A stretch of 64,000 nt of DNA, from NCBI GenBank assembly GCA_002914805.1, contig JXTB01000165.1, positions 68,112-132,111 of the forward strand. The letters are read 5' to 3'. Of the stretch, positions 1 through 12,103 are shown in pieces (positions within the stretch are counted from its first letter, which is position 1; every line of letters begins with the position of its first letter). The DNA is from Parasponia andersonii. Taxonomy: Eukaryota > Streptophyta > Magnoliopsida > Rosales > Cannabaceae. The translations under genes and the position numbers were made by a program. The notes below the pieces were generated by a model. The model saw only the letters and a program-made list of their open reading frames with translations, was not told the origin of the DNA and made no database searches.

Positions 1-244
1 GACAGTACGCAACGCCCACACGTGCATCCAGTTGTGCTTGAGGCTTGGATTGGAAGATGGTGGTTGAGAAGACAGTAAAGCTATGATCCACTGATAGGCT
101 ACAAGAGGTATTAGATCTATTCTCTTTATATGTTCCTATTTGCTGAATTAATACTATGTACTCATATAGTCAATTATTTTGAGAAAATTTTTGAATGTTC
201 CTCAGCCAATTTTCCGCTGCGAAAATCATTTTAAATCCAACAAT
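1..244 (+). mobile_element. 3' end of a Copia-type LTR (runs off the left edge)
   Basis: This stretch is the inverted, diverged counterpart of 50428-50675. Both carry the same ordered words, for example 'ctacaagaggtattagatc' and 'agtcaattattttgagaaaa', and both end in a CCAACA-type terminus (here at 244). The copy at 50.4-52.0 kb has TG...CA ends over about 1.56 kb, so this is read as the last ~244 bp of the same LTR family in plus orientation. No primer-binding site follows position 244, so it is either a 3' LTR or a solo LTR. Family assignment is by general resemblance and is an inference. Confidence 0.6.
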
Positions 245-1272
245 TAATATATTAGTTCTAAACTATATGAAAAAAGTGAAATCAAATTAATGATTTTTTT
301 TCCTAATATTGTAATAATTACAGCATGGATATTTTGCAGCAATTTTTCCGCCCATTAGAAAGAACAGTACTACTTTTTGTAGCAAAGAGATGATATACTT
401 TGAGCCTGATTAAATCCTATGATCCTGATTCCCTGAAGCAAGCAAATTATAAAGCCAAGTAAATGTGTCTGAAAATATTAAAAACAAAAACAAAAATTCA
501 AAGAGTAGAGAGGACCTGATAATGTATTTATTCCATTGAAACACGTTCTGAAGGTACTAGTAAATGCTTCTGGTTCTTCTGCCTCTTGTCTCTCCAGGAA
601 CTGGTTTTCAATGCTTCCCATAATTTACTTGCTAGAACTACTTCACATATAAATAAGGGTTTTCAGCATTTACATATACCTTGTTTATAAACAGAAAAGT
701 TAAATCTAATAAATACGTGATCTTAACATGCACAAGGGCACACGAAATGAATTTTACGTACGTGAATTGAAATGAATATACATGGGAATAAAATAAGGCA
801 CAGATGGGACCATAGTCTATAGATACAGTAGTCCAAAATTATATGTCATATATGCATACAAACCATGCATTATAACATTGTACGTATACATAATTTTGTT
901 GAAGAAGAATTTTGTGCAGTACAACGAATAAAAATTTAGGATTTACCTAACTTTTCAAAAATATTCATCATTTTTTTCTTTTTGGCTAATAAACTATTGG
1001 TCATGATCATTAGTACCAAGAGTAAGAAAGAAAAACCTTTTACTTTAGGGTTTTGGATTTGCCATGACTTGTTTAGCAGGTCAGATCATGCAGCATGAAA
1101 AAGTTGCCGTACTCAAAGGTTGACCTGACCACTCACACTCTCGTGCATTTATTGACAAAATACAGAGGAATGGATGCCAGGATCGGAGTAATGGTTTACT
1201 CTCTTATAAGAAAAGCAAGACTTACATGTACGGATAAAGTATGAGTCCTTGCCTTGCCCCTGGTAGTGATAG
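245..1272. other. Intergenic, no gene seen
   Basis: AT-rich sequence with no open frame of note and no recognisable RNA gene. It separates the LTR end on the left from the Ty3/gypsy remnant on the right. Confidence 0.6.
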
Positions 1273-1946
1273 TGTAAATAAGTTTGAGATATCAAGGGCT
1301 TACGCCCGCTCGTTCGGTTCCTAAAATCTAAATATTGTTGCTCATGATTCTAAGATTTTCTATATATACTGTTCACCTAAAAAGATTGAAGAAGACCCTA
1401 AAATATAGTAGATACTTTTAGAATAATCAAGAAAGGTCTTAGTTGTGCTAGAAGACTCTAGTTGGCGCTACTAAATCCCAGAAAGCTCTAAACAAAACCA
1501 GAGAATGCTAGATGGGTTGGACGGTCCTATAAGCTTCTAGAATAACTTGGAAAGCCAAGATGGTGGATGAACCTCTTAGAAGGATCTAGACCATATTTGT
1601 TCTAGAATTCTCTATGTAAATATATTTGTAGATATTATAACTTAATTTGAGAATATTCTAGACTTTATGTAAGATCTTACCACTTGGCACGATCATAACC
1701 CTTAGTTGGTTTAGGCTTTGCCTATATAAAGGACCCCTTGAGTTCATTTGTATACAAGTCCTATTCGTGAGAGTTCTAAGCATTCTAAGAGTAATACAAA
1801 GCTTTCATTCACCTAAACTCTCTCATCCTTATCATTTTGTCTCAAAACTTACTCTAAGCCCCTTTCTTGAGAATTGGTTATGACTTAGTACGACATACTA
1901 TGCTAAATGCTGTACGATTGTCTATTTTGAGGCTAGGATCGTGACA
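1273..1946 (+). mobile_element. Probable 5' LTR of a truncated Ty3/gypsy element
   Basis: The block starts TGTAAATAAG and ends ATCGTGACA, giving TG...CA ends. It contains a clear TATA box (cctatataaa, 1721-1730). It is followed at 1950-1961 by tgttatcagaac, a degenerate version of the initiator-tRNA-Met primer site (TGGTATCAGAGC). The gag frame starts just downstream at 2010. The 5' boundary is the least certain point, because no second LTR remains in the window for comparison. Confidence 0.55.
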
Positions 1947-2009
1947 GCATGTTATCAGAACTTTGGTTGCTCATTATATTTTGGTGGTTCTATTGTCTAA
2001 ATAAAGACC

Positions 2010-3545
2010 ATGGCTGCAACTCCTGACCTCGTCGAAGTTGGTGCTTCTAAATGTAGGCGTGATGAAGGGAAGAAGGGTGCTACCCGCGGCAAGTCGAGGG
2101 ATGTGGTGACTAGCTTGGAGGCTAGAGTGTCCCAACTAGAGTCCAACTTGGGCACATTGGGCGAGCGTATAGATGATCTAGATGGCCGTTGCGACGATTT
2201 GGAGACCGAGGATGCTAAGATCCATAGCGCCATCAAAGATGCGCTTAGTGGGCTAGAGGCCGACTTAAGGCGCAAGATCGAGTCCCTTTATTTGGAGATT
2301 GCCAAGGTACAAGATCTCTTGCAAAGAGAACTCAGTAATGTTTTACTTAGAGTAGATGAGATGGGTGGTGATCTTGCTTTGTGCAAGTGAGCGATGGCCA
2401 TGGAGGTGACCTCCACAATAACTATTGAGGCAAGGAAGGTTGAGGTACCTAAATCAAAGACTTTTAATAGTATTCGCAATGCTAGAGAAGTTGAAAACTT
2501 CCTATGGGGACTCGGATAATACTTTGAGGCTGCCGCTATGACGAACGATACTGGAAAAATTTGTAATGCTGCTTTGTATTTAACCGATACTGCCATGCTA
2601 TAGTAGAGACGGAGACACGAGGAGATACAATAAGGAGTGTGTACTATAGCTATCTATAATGACTTCAAAAGGGAGCTAAAAAGGTAATTCTTTCCCGAGA
2701 ATGCCAAAGAGGAGGCGAGAGGCCATCTTCGCTACCTCAAACAATCTAGTAGTATTAGAGACTATATGAAAGAGTTTACCACACTCTTGCTCAAAGTCCT
2801 TGACACTTCAAATAAAGATGCCCTATTCTTGTTCATGGATGGTTTTCAGAACTGGGCCAAGTTAGAGCTCAAGTGCCGTGTTGTCCAGGACTTGGCCGAC
2901 ACTATTGCGGTAGTCGAGAGCCTTATTGATTACTCTACTAACAAGGACCCTTCTAAGATCAAAGATAAGAAGGGTGGTGGAGCAAAGAATGGGGGAGAGC
3001 AAACAAAAGGAGGAAAATGGAAAAAAGATAGTTCCTCCTACAAGCACAATGACGAGGGCAAAGAGAAGGAAGACCGTGACTTCTCTAAGATAAGAGTCAA
3101 CTGCTTTCTTTGCGATGGGCTACATTGGGCACGTGAGTGTCCCAAGAAGAAAGCTCTTAATACCTTAATTACCTCTGAGCCAAGCCAAGAAGGAGGTGAT
3201 AGAGAAGATGGTGGTGTACATGTTGGTTCCTTGCAACTCCTTAATGCCCTGCGATCGGCCCCTAAGTTACAAACTAAGGGCCTACTTTTCATGGATGCAA
3301 CAATCAATGGCAAAGCCACTAAAGCCTTAGTTGACACGGGTGCATCCCACAACTTCGTCTCTGTTGAGAAAGCTAGGCATTTGGGCTTGACGATGTCCAA
3401 TGGAAGAGGCTCCCTCAAGGCAGTGAACTCAGTAGTACGCCTTATCCATGGGGATGCTCATGGTGTTAAGGCTAGTCTAGGTACATGGGCTGGCCAGGTC
3501 GACTTATCAGTTGTGCCAATGGAAGCCCCTTCATCATGGAAATGA
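2010..3545 (+). pseudogene. Decayed Ty3/gypsy gag-protease, truncated inside protease
   Basis: Capsid and protease remnant of a plant Ty3/gypsy retrotransposon. The first frame (2010-2390) has a coiled-coil-like N-terminus rich in E, D and L. The gag core continues past several nonsense codons (TAA near 2517, tandem TAGs near 2600, another near 2631) and reopens at 2766. There the segment FPENAKEEARGHLRYL and a basic, lysine/glycine-rich linker are readable. A zinc knuckle CFLCDGLHWAREC lies near 3110-3150, and the aspartic protease motif ALVDTGASHNF near 3325-3360. Homology stops abruptly near 3540 in an A-run, so protease is cut and reverse transcriptase, RNase H, integrase and the 3' LTR are all missing. 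It cannot be functional. Confidence 0.85.
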
Positions 3546-3827
3546 AAAAAAAAAAAAAGGAAGTCAATGAAGATTGAACTGGATTAGAAAGGGAAAGAGA
3601 ATAATTTTTTTTAAAGGACATATTTACAATCTATTTTATTTTATTTTACTTTTTAAAATGATGACTAATAAGTAACAAGTCATTGAACCAGAAGTTAGAT
3701 CCAAGTACAGTATGCAGTTAAATCTAGATCCTAAACTATACTAATCGTATTTATTTATGTGCTAGGGATATAATTCATGCTAAAAATTTGCTGATCCCAA
3801 TAAAGATGCGTGGTGTGATGTGTTGGT

Positions 3828-4426
3828 TGTTGATGTATATGTGAATAGAAGTAAAAAGGGCAGCCATCATAGCAATAGTGAAAAGTACAGCTATCATAGC
3901 AATAGTGAAAAGGGCAACCGTCATAGCAATTGTGAAAAGGGACAGCCGTCATAGCAACAGTAAAAGGTAGTATTCTCACTACCTTTCAAGGCCTATAAAT
4001 AAAGACTTCATTTGTCATTCTCTTCAATTTAAAAATTGAAAGCATTTCAAGTTTTCTCTTCTAATTAAATCCTTTCTTTCTCTTTATTTCTCCTTTCAAA
4101 GAGAGTAGAGTTTCTTTATAAAAGAAGAAGTTTCAAAGAGTAGCAGTGTAAGGTGTGAGTGAGAGAATACTTGTGAGAAAGTACTTGGTTGTATTGGGGT
4201 CATTGGGTAGAAAAGAGGGAAATCTTTGTGATTGTAGAAATTTTTCATATAATGAAATTCTTTTCTGAAAGATAGTGGTTTTTCTCTTGATTTGGGAATT
4301 TTCCACTTAAATTCTTATGTTGTGAGATTTTTTTTCTATTCCTTATTATTATTTCTCTATTATTCTGACGTTTCTTTGAAGCGAGATCTTGAGAGCGGCG
4401 AATCTGGGTCAGTCAGATTCCCAACA
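3828..4426 (+). repeat. 5' LTR of the compact copia element
   Basis: 599 bp, TG...CA ends, immediately upstream of the tRNA-Met primer site. It contains about four ~27-bp repeats (3850-3965) and a TATA box shortly after them. It differs from the 3' LTR (623 bp) by scattered substitutions and by roughly one repeat unit, so the insertion is not very recent. Confidence 0.85.
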
Positions 4427-4428
4427 AG

Positions 4429-4444
4429 TGGTATCAGAGCGGGG
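4429..4444 (+). other. Primer-binding site, initiator tRNA-Met type
   Basis: TGGTATCAGAGCGGGG lies 2 bp after the 5' LTR. The first 12 bases match the usual plant LTR-retrotransposon primer site complementary to the initiator tRNA-Met 3' end. Confidence 0.85.
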
Positions 4445-4582
4445 TTTTTTGGTGCATTAGAGCTTGGTGTTAGTCTAAGAAATTCTGTATAAGGAGGCTG
4501 TGTTCAAGTGGGAGCATTTGAATTCTTTATTCCTTTTTGGAAATTTTCTTAGTGGTTTTTCAAGTTAGAAGGACGAATCAAG

Positions 4583-5398
4583 ATGTTAGGAAACAAGATT
4601 TCAATTCCGATTAGAGCTGATGTGGAGAAATTTGATGGGAACATCAATTTTGGCTTGTGGCAAATACAAGTCAAGGATTTATTGATTCAACCTAGATTAC
4701 ACAAGGTTTTGAAAGGCAGAGAGGCTTATAAGGGCAGAGATTCTGAGAAATCCAGTATGAGTGATGAAGACTGGGATGATCTAGATGAGAGAGCTGCAAG
4801 TGCGATACGTATGTATTTGGCCAAAAATGTCCTTGTAAATGTGCTTGGAATAATAATGGCCAAAGATCTCTGGAGAAAGCTTGAAGAATTATATCAGGTG
4901 AAAGGTGTCTCAAATCGAGTGTACCTGAAGGAACAGTTTCATACATTGCGTATGAATGACTGTACGAAAATTTCTGATCATCTAAGTGTCTTGAATGGTA
5001 TCGTTTCTGAATTGGAGGCTATTGGAGTGAAGATTGAAGATGAAGATAAGGCATTGCGAATCATCTGGTCTCTTCCACCTTCCTATGAGCATATGAAATC
5101 TATTTTGGTGCATGGGAAGGAGACTGCAATTTATTCTGAGGTCACAAGTAAACTTTTGTCTGAAGAAAGAAGGTTGACGGGTGGTGGAAATAATGTTTCA
5201 TCTGAAGGCTCAGTCTTGGCAGTTGATACTAGGAAGAAAAACTCCATGACAAAAAATGTAATCTACTGGGGGTGTGGATAATCAAGGCACCTAAAAAGAA
5301 ATTGTCAAAAAGGTGGAGCGGGCTCGGCTAAAAGCTCTAAATATGGTGATGCTGCTAATATTGTCTCCTATGATGAAGATGATGATCTTGTTCCTTGA
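4583..5398 (+). pseudogene. Copia-type gag polyprotein (UBN2-like), one internal stop
   Basis: The frame encodes a capsid-like protein of the copia gag (UBN2) type: a KFDGNINFGLWQIQVKDLL opening, a DERAASAIRMYLA segment, LWRKLEELY, and an LPPSYEHMKSIL segment. These are ordered as in plant copia gag proteins. An in-frame TAA at 5279-5281 interrupts the zinc knuckle, where the first cysteine is also replaced (YWGCG, stop, SRHLKRNC). The same frame then continues to a TGA at 5396-5398. Because the knuckle is broken, the capsid is probably unable to package RNA. Protease and downstream domains are absent. Confidence 0.8.
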
Positions 5399-5765
5399 TC
5401 ATGATATGTACACCTTCATGGCATACCACTAATCTCCAAAGACGCCATGAAAGAGGATGTGTCATAATTAGTGGCAGCAAATTTGTACACAGGCATTAGT
5501 TTGGCATTGATATAAGGCATGTGCTGAATGATGTCGATGGCTGATGGACTCTCGGAGAAGCCAAACATGGGAGTCAGCACCATAATTATCAGCAAGGTTC
5601 TTTCGACATAAACCGAGAAGAAATTCTTAGAATTCGTCAATTCTAAGTGATATGTATACTCATATGGTGGAGTATGATTGTCAGTAAAGATAATGATAGC
5701 AATGTAAGCTATGAGATGCGACATATGTGAAGATGTGATTGAAATCAAGTCTTCAAGTAGGAGAT

Positions 5766-6388
5766 TGTTGATGTATGTGTGAATAGAAGTAAAAATGGCA
5801 ACCGTCATAATAATAGTGAATAGGGCAGACGTCATAACAATAGTGAAAAGTGCTGCCGTTATAGCAATAGTGAAAAGGGCAGCTGTCATAGCAATAGTGA
5901 AAATGAGTAACCGTAATAGTAATAGTAAAAGGTAGTATTCTCACTATCTTTCAAGGCCTATAAATAGAGACTTCATTCATCATTCTTTTCATCCCAAAAA
6001 TTAAAAGTATTTCAAGTTCTCTCTTTTAATTAAATTCTTTGTTTATCTTTATTTCTCCTTTTAAAGAGAGTAGAGTTTTTTTGTGAAAGAAGAAGTTTCA
6101 AAGAGTGGCAGTATAAGGTATGAGTGAGAGAATACTTATGAGAATGTACTTGGTTGTATTGGGGTCATTGGGTAGAAAAAAGGGAAATTTATGTGAGTGT
6201 AGAAACTTTTCATATAGTGAAATTCTTTTATGAGAGATAGTAGTTTTTTTTCCTGATTTGAGAATTTTCCACTTATATTATTGTGTTGTGAGATTAGTTT
6301 CTATTCCCTGTTATTTTTCTATTATTCTGACATTTCTTTGAAGTGAGATCTTAAGAGCTATGAATCTGAGTCAATCAGATTTCCAACA
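5766..6388 (+). repeat. 3' LTR of the compact copia element
   Basis: 623 bp copy of the LTR at 3828-4426, preceded by a polypurine tract. It carries about five to six ~27-bp repeat units (5790-5935), roughly one more than the 5' LTR. TG...CA ends are present. Confidence 0.85.
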
Positions 6389-7476
6389 TTAGTTTGAGAA
6401 AACGACTAAATACCAGCAAAGACAGGAGTTGATTAGCTGGGGAATTAATAATGCAACCCTTGTTTTCTTGAAGCCACTGATTTTCTTTAGCAAACAATAA
6501 CTGGAAATTATCATTTGGGATTGAGACTTGAGAGATTCCGTGCATGCACTCTAATTAAACCTGTATGTAATGAGAAACATACAAAATAAGCTTAATTTAA
6601 CAAGTTTTCAGATATCAAAACTGAATTAAAAAAATGGTGGCATATATTTTAATTTCGTATATTTCTAAGCTAACCAAGATAGTTATTCTAAAAATAAAAA
6701 AAATAAAAAAAAAAAAGCGTTGAAAATTGTGCTTTTGCTTTGTAAAAATACACGTGCGGTTCTGATGCTAAAGTTAATTATTTCAACTACCCTCTATCTC
6801 CAAATAAAGAGAAATATTATTTACCCAACTGACGCTACCACTTTCACTAAGAATTTATGATTATCATAAATTTCTTTCTTTTTTTAACCCGGTTAGAAAC
6901 GATTTTCAATGTCCAATACATTTTAGCATTCTCGTTTAATTTGTAAATATGTTACACCCGTAAAATGGCGGTACAAATAGTCACTTATAACGATCTACGT
7001 ACTCATAATTCATTAAACATAATTATAATTGTTCTTTATGACAAAATTGACAAGTATTTGACTTGAAGATTAAAAAAATAAAATAAAAAAGATAGAAGTT
7101 TGAAGACTGCTCGTGCATCCTGCCACACAATATTTTCATGAGTTAGGAGGCAGGTTTTTTTTTTTTTTCCCCCTCATTACATAATATAATTAGTACCAAA
7201 ATGCCATCAACAAATGCTTTGTATAACATTCAATAATGTAAGCACTCCAAAAATAATAGTAAACAACGTAGAGTATTAGGCACAACCCCAAATACTTGTA
7301 AATATATGTATATATGGCCCTCAAATTATTACACAAATCCTATTTTGGCATCTAAAACCTCAAATTGTCTTTATTTTGGCATTCAATATTTTTATTTGTT
7401 GAATTACTTAACCTAATTTTGTCACTCTTTTGTTATATAGAGACTAAAAATAACATGCGTCAGCTACGTGAGCAGT
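6389..7476. other. Intergenic, no gene seen
   Basis: AT-rich and low-complexity DNA with short A-runs and T-runs. No coding frame, RNA gene or clear element boundary was recognised. Confidence 0.55.
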
Positions 7477-8318
7477 GATTAATCTCATTATCTTGTGCCC
7501 CAAGAACTACACTCAAAATCTTATCTTAGCTCCTGAACTTGAAAACGTCTCTATCTCGACACTTGAATATTCTATCCTAGTATCTCACTGTAATGCCCAT
7601 CGACATTTATTGTTAACAACAAATGAAAAGAGCATTTAACATTCACATGGGTTTTCAATAAAAGCATTTAGGCATTGTGCAATTTGCAGGACACGAATGG
7701 AGTGATAGCAAAACTTTGGTATTAGGAATTAGATTCTATAAAATTTTGAATCTTCTTTGGACTCACTCTATGAACTTCTACAATTAGTTCAAATATAACG
7801 GGGATGTACTTATCATTTCAATATTTAAACTAGCATTTTCCTGAAATTATATAATAAACTCCTATTTTTTTTATGTCCTTTTTCCATTTTTACTTTCTTT
7901 TTCTTTTAATTGTATATTACCTAGTCAGTTTTTCTTTAAGTGATATGTCACTTAATTACTAAATTGCAGATTTCTAAACTAATATCTAAATCTATATCCA
8001 ATTTTATTGGTCCGTATGATCATTAAAGGACTAAATTTGTTATCGTTTAAATTGAGAAGATGATAAATTTTTTTTTTCTTGTCAACTATAAAAAAAAAAA
8101 AGAAAAATTATTTAATATAATCAAAATGCACAAAATGCCATTTTTAAAACTTTCACATGAATGTCTTATACTATTTTTCATATACTTTTTAACAACAAAA
8201 CGATATTACCTGAAATAAGACACTTTGATAAATTAGATACCAAAATAAGAACATTTTAAAGTTTAGGGTCCACATTAGAATTTAGATTTTAACTTCAGGC
8301 TATTTTATGAGATTAACC
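7477..8318. mobile_element. Probable fold-back/MITE-like element
   Basis: The left end reads gattaatctcat and the right end reads as its inverse, atgagattaacc. The decayed inverted similarity continues inward through 'cttattttgg'-like words on the opposite strand. There is no coding capacity. The termini are diverged and no target duplication is clear, so the call rests on the inverted arrangement alone. Confidence 0.35.
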
Positions 8319-8721
8319 ACCGTCACGCGGCTTTTTACTTTTTGGTAGATGTTAACGTAATTGAGATGAATTTTAAGCGTTTTCCTCTCTCCACTCTTAT
8401 TTTCTTCCAAAAAGAAAAAAAATACTACCATCATGCGACTGACTCATGGTGTTATTCATTATGTTTATTACGAAGAATGACGAAAAAGTATTAAATGAGA
8501 CGAAGAAAAAGAGCAGTTGGCAAAATAAGGACGTAAGCCAAAATCAGATTCAACTTATATTTCGGGGCCAAATATAAAATTAGTACTGAATATTAACAAC
8601 AACAAGAAGGATACTAATAATAATAACAAAACCTAGTAACCATAACTCGCTGCAAAATCCGAATGGGTTATTGTTTTTAATTTTTTTAATTATTTAATAA
8701 AATTCAGTTTGATTCAAAAAT

Positions 8722-8923
8722 AAAATGAGGTAAGCTAGTAACTTAAATAATAATAATAATAATAATAATAATCAACAACCTACTAACCATGTAGAAGAGA
8801 AAATGGGGTCAAAATGAGGTAAGCCAGTGACTTAAGTAATAATAATATTAAGAATAAAATAATGAACCTAGTAGCCATAAAGATGAGAATATGGGGTCAA
8901 AATGATGTAAGCTAGTAACTTAA
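8722..8923. repeat. 88-bp tandem repeat, two full copies plus a partial
   Basis: Units start at 8722, 8811 and 8899 with aaaatgaggtaagc-type words. They share 'aagctagtaacttaa' followed by an ATA-trinucleotide tract and 'cctactaaccat'. Unit length is 88-89 bp, and the third copy stops after about 25 bp. A further partial match (acctagtaaccata) lies near 8631-8645. The ATA tract varies in length between units. Confidence 0.75.
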
Positions 8924-11330
8924 ACGCGTGGATTGTAGCGCCTGATAGACGTTTTCCTGGTTAAGGTATGTTGAATTTGCAGACATTAATATTTGTTTTG
9001 TTTTATTCTAATTTTTAAATCAATGAATTTGATGAATGTGACACCGTGTGGGCCCAAAAGTGAGAGATTTTCATGAGTGGCTTGTGATTGGGTGAGTATA
9101 TATACGTATGAAGATGGCATGAAAGTCCCTCCTTAATGTAAGGCACATGGATACTACTTGTTAAAATAGCTGTCTTCTTCATTGGCTTTTGTCAAAAAGA
9201 GAGGTGTTAATATGAGAAGCTGAGGCCAAACTTGGTCATAAATTAGAATAACATTAGACTTTTTCCCTTTTGTTTTCTAGCTTTTACCATCTTTATTATG
9301 TTTCTATCTTTATATAAAGAACAGTGCTTTGGACGGTTGCACCCAAATGACTACTTGAGTATGCGTTTGCATTTTTCTTTTATTTCTCGAAAAGTAACAA
9401 AAGGCTTTTGTGATCGGTAACCTGCGTATAAAATGACAGTTTTTCGTGATAGAAACATATTTGGACATTTGACTAATATCAAATTAAATTAGAATTAAGT
9501 ATTACATAAATTTTAGTAAATCTTTTAAAAACATTTGACCTATAATTTCTCATAACTACTTAACTACAATAACAATGGTAAATATTGTTACTTTGCCACT
9601 TACAGCTTTCTTTTTTTCTTTTTGGTAAATAAACATATTCTTATTCCCATTAATGAAAAATAAATCTATGCTGATTTTTTGGAAAGTAGAAATTTAATAT
9701 ATTTTGAATTGATAATCCTTCCCTAGGGGCTGGGAATGTTAAGCTTGGAGATGACTACTCTTCATTCTACCACGTGTCAAGTCCGGATTGGTTATTATGT
9801 TGTGCTCTAAATCGGTTCCAACATAGACAATGTCATGAATCTAACTATAAATATGAGAAATGAATATCCTTATTATTTTTACAAATTACCAAAAAAACTG
9901 TTTTACTTTTAATGACTAGTTTCTTATAATCTAACTATACATATGACAATTTAATCTTTTTAATTTTTTCTTATAATTTCAATTTTGAAGGTTAGAAGTC
10001 TATATATTAAGGTCATTTTTACTAGTTCGTAATAAATTGAAAATAAAATAAAAATTATGAAAGTGATTTCCTTTCCCTTCTGTTCATATTCATCTGTTTG
10101 TTTATCTATTTAAACCACAATGTTTTTTAGAATTCTTCATATAGTTAAATTTTGAAAAAATGATTCATTTTTTTATTTCTTCTCATTACTCTTTAAATCC
10201 ATTCTTGTTCCCTCTCTTTTTATTACAGATTAGTAAATACCCCTTAAATTGTATTATCTACCGTTCTATATGGAATTATATTACATTTCTATTAAATTAT
10301 TAATTGAAATTTATTACATTAATGTGTGTAGACAAGTGAATCACATGCACATGTGTGTGCTTCTTTATTTAAGAATAGTTGTTGCAAAATTGTAAGTAAG
10401 ACTCCTATGTTCAATTTGCATTTCAGAATGTATAAAAAATCAACAAATCTTAAATATGCAATAAATGCAAAAGAAAAACTGTGAAATTATTTTCTTAATT
10501 TTTATGTCATTTGTATAAACTTTACATCAATTATGTGCAAAGCTTATTCATCAAATTTCAAAAGACAATTAAATAGAATATATACAAACCGTTACATTAG
10601 GGGGAAATAGAACGAAGGTACGCCGAACCCTTTATTTTATTTATTTATTTATTTTTGACTTGGTACAACACTTTTTGTTTTGTTTTTTACTTGGTACAAT
10701 ATCCATATTAGAAAAATGTAAAAAAAAAAAAAAAAAAAAAAAAAAGCCAATGTTAGGGAGAGAAGAGTACAAAATAGCCTCAAACAAAAAAAGAAAAAAA
10801 GAGTACAAGAGGATCACTTTAATCATATGCAACTTTTTTTTTCAAGCAAAAAACATTTTTTTATACCTAGTTTATTATTAATAAAGTAATTTTCTAAGCT
10901 GCATTACTATTTCCAAACTAAAAAGTGTTAATAATACTTCGGCAGGGAGCGAAGAGTACGAATTAGAGCGCCGCTAGCTGCTCTTTCCAAAGTAAAGGTT
11001 TTAATATTTTCGCCGGTTAAATATTAAATATTAAGGAGGAAAAAAAAGAGTTTTCTATGGTAGCCCTTTAAAATTATTAAATCTCCGTAATCTTCGGTAA
11101 CACCTGCTAATTCCAAAAATAAAAAAATAAATGTAAATCAAGAAAAGGGGGAAAAAAAAATAGACAGACTGAGATTGAGATCTATTCTGGTGAAGGTCAA
11201 TGCTCCCTTTAATATTTTCTTTATGTTTTTTTTTTTTTTCTGAAACTTTGTCTGTAAAATATCGGAAATTTTCTTCTTTTTTTTTTTTGAATCTTTTTTG
11301 AAGAAAAAACCATCACGGTTTCACTTTCTG
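8924..11330. other. Intergenic, low-complexity DNA upstream of MLO
   Basis: No gene was recognised. There is a long A-run near 10720-10745 that creates a false open frame on each strand, and many T-rich and A-rich patches. The right part probably includes distal promoter of the MLO gene. Confidence 0.5.
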
Positions 11331-12103
11331 GGCTTCAGTTATTTTGTTCTCTTATATACAGGAGCTTGAGAATTTTTATATACAAAAATAAAACCGAAGG
11401 AAGAGAGAGAGCGCATTGGTTTGAATCGGCTGAAGTGTGTTTCAAGTGAGATCCAAACTGCATGTGGTGCCTCTCGTGAAACTTTTGTTGTTTCAGGGCT
11501 CTTTGTGGTTTTGTTTCTGACAATGTGAACAAGGTTTGTATAGGCTCTAAATAACAGAGGGTACAGACTAAAACACTCCTCAGAGAGCTTTTTAGAGAGA
11601 GAGAGAGAGAGAGAGGCAGTTTTGGGGAAGTGGACAACTTGTTCCGTGAACCTTTTTATAGGGGTAGTCCTTGTTTCGGGTTCCGGGAGCGGTATAGTTC
11701 ATTTTTGTGGAGTTTACTAAAAAAAATTTTATCAGTTTCTGGTAACCATTCCAATCAGGTGAAAGTTCCTTACTTGAGTTGGTTTCTCTTTCATGATTCT
11801 TAGGAGTAGATTTGGGATTACCGAAGATTTTCTCAAGAAACCATTTTGAGTTCACACTTGTGATGCTTTGTTTTTGTTTTTGAGTTCAGATAATGGACAT
11901 GTAGAGAACCCATAATTTGTTTTTTTGCCTAGTTTGTATCATTTGATGGGGTGAGAGTCAGAATATAGGAATGTGATGTTCATTTTTGCTATATGGTTTC
12001 TCAACTTTTGGTTCTCTTATGTAATTGAGGGTTAGGCCTTTTTTTCTGGGATTGAGTTGAGAAGGAAAAAGTTTGCAGTGTTTGAGGAGGGGATTGTGTA
12101 AAA
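11331..12103 (+). promoter_or_regulatory. Promoter/5' leader region of the MLO gene
   Basis: This is the ~770 bp before the MLO start codon. It contains an AG dinucleotide run at 11594-11615, a type often seen in plant 5' leaders, and alternating T-rich and G-rich text without an obvious TATA box. The transcription start cannot be fixed from sequence. A 5' leader intron is possible but is not proposed. Confidence 0.4.

Larger units (their letters stand above)
3828..6388 (+). mobile_element. Compact, internally deleted Ty1/copia LTR retrotransposon
   Basis: A whole but non-autonomous element of about 2.56 kb. The 5' LTR is 3828-4426 and the 3' LTR 5766-6388; both start TGTTGATGTAT and end CCAACA. 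The primer site TGGTATCAGAGCGGGG is at 4429-4444. A polypurine tract of the usual copia style (aagtaggaga) sits just before the 3' LTR. Flanking 5-mers are ttggt (3823-3827) and ttagt (6389-6393), a target duplication with one mismatch. The interior keeps only gag; protease, integrase and reverse transcriptase are gone, with 5399-5765 unassigned. The U3 regions contain ~27-bp tandem repeats, and a TATA box (cctataaata) lies just downstream of them. Confidence 0.85.

Noticed and set aside
5416..5889. 157-codon minus-strand frame with tandem ALFTI-type repeats
   Set aside because: Its repeats are the antisense of the LTR U3 minisatellite and the rest is the unassigned interior of the copia element; no gene evidence.
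10641..10881. Overlapping frames on both strands around 10.7 kb
   Set aside because: Created by a long A-run; lysine/phenylalanine homopolymers.
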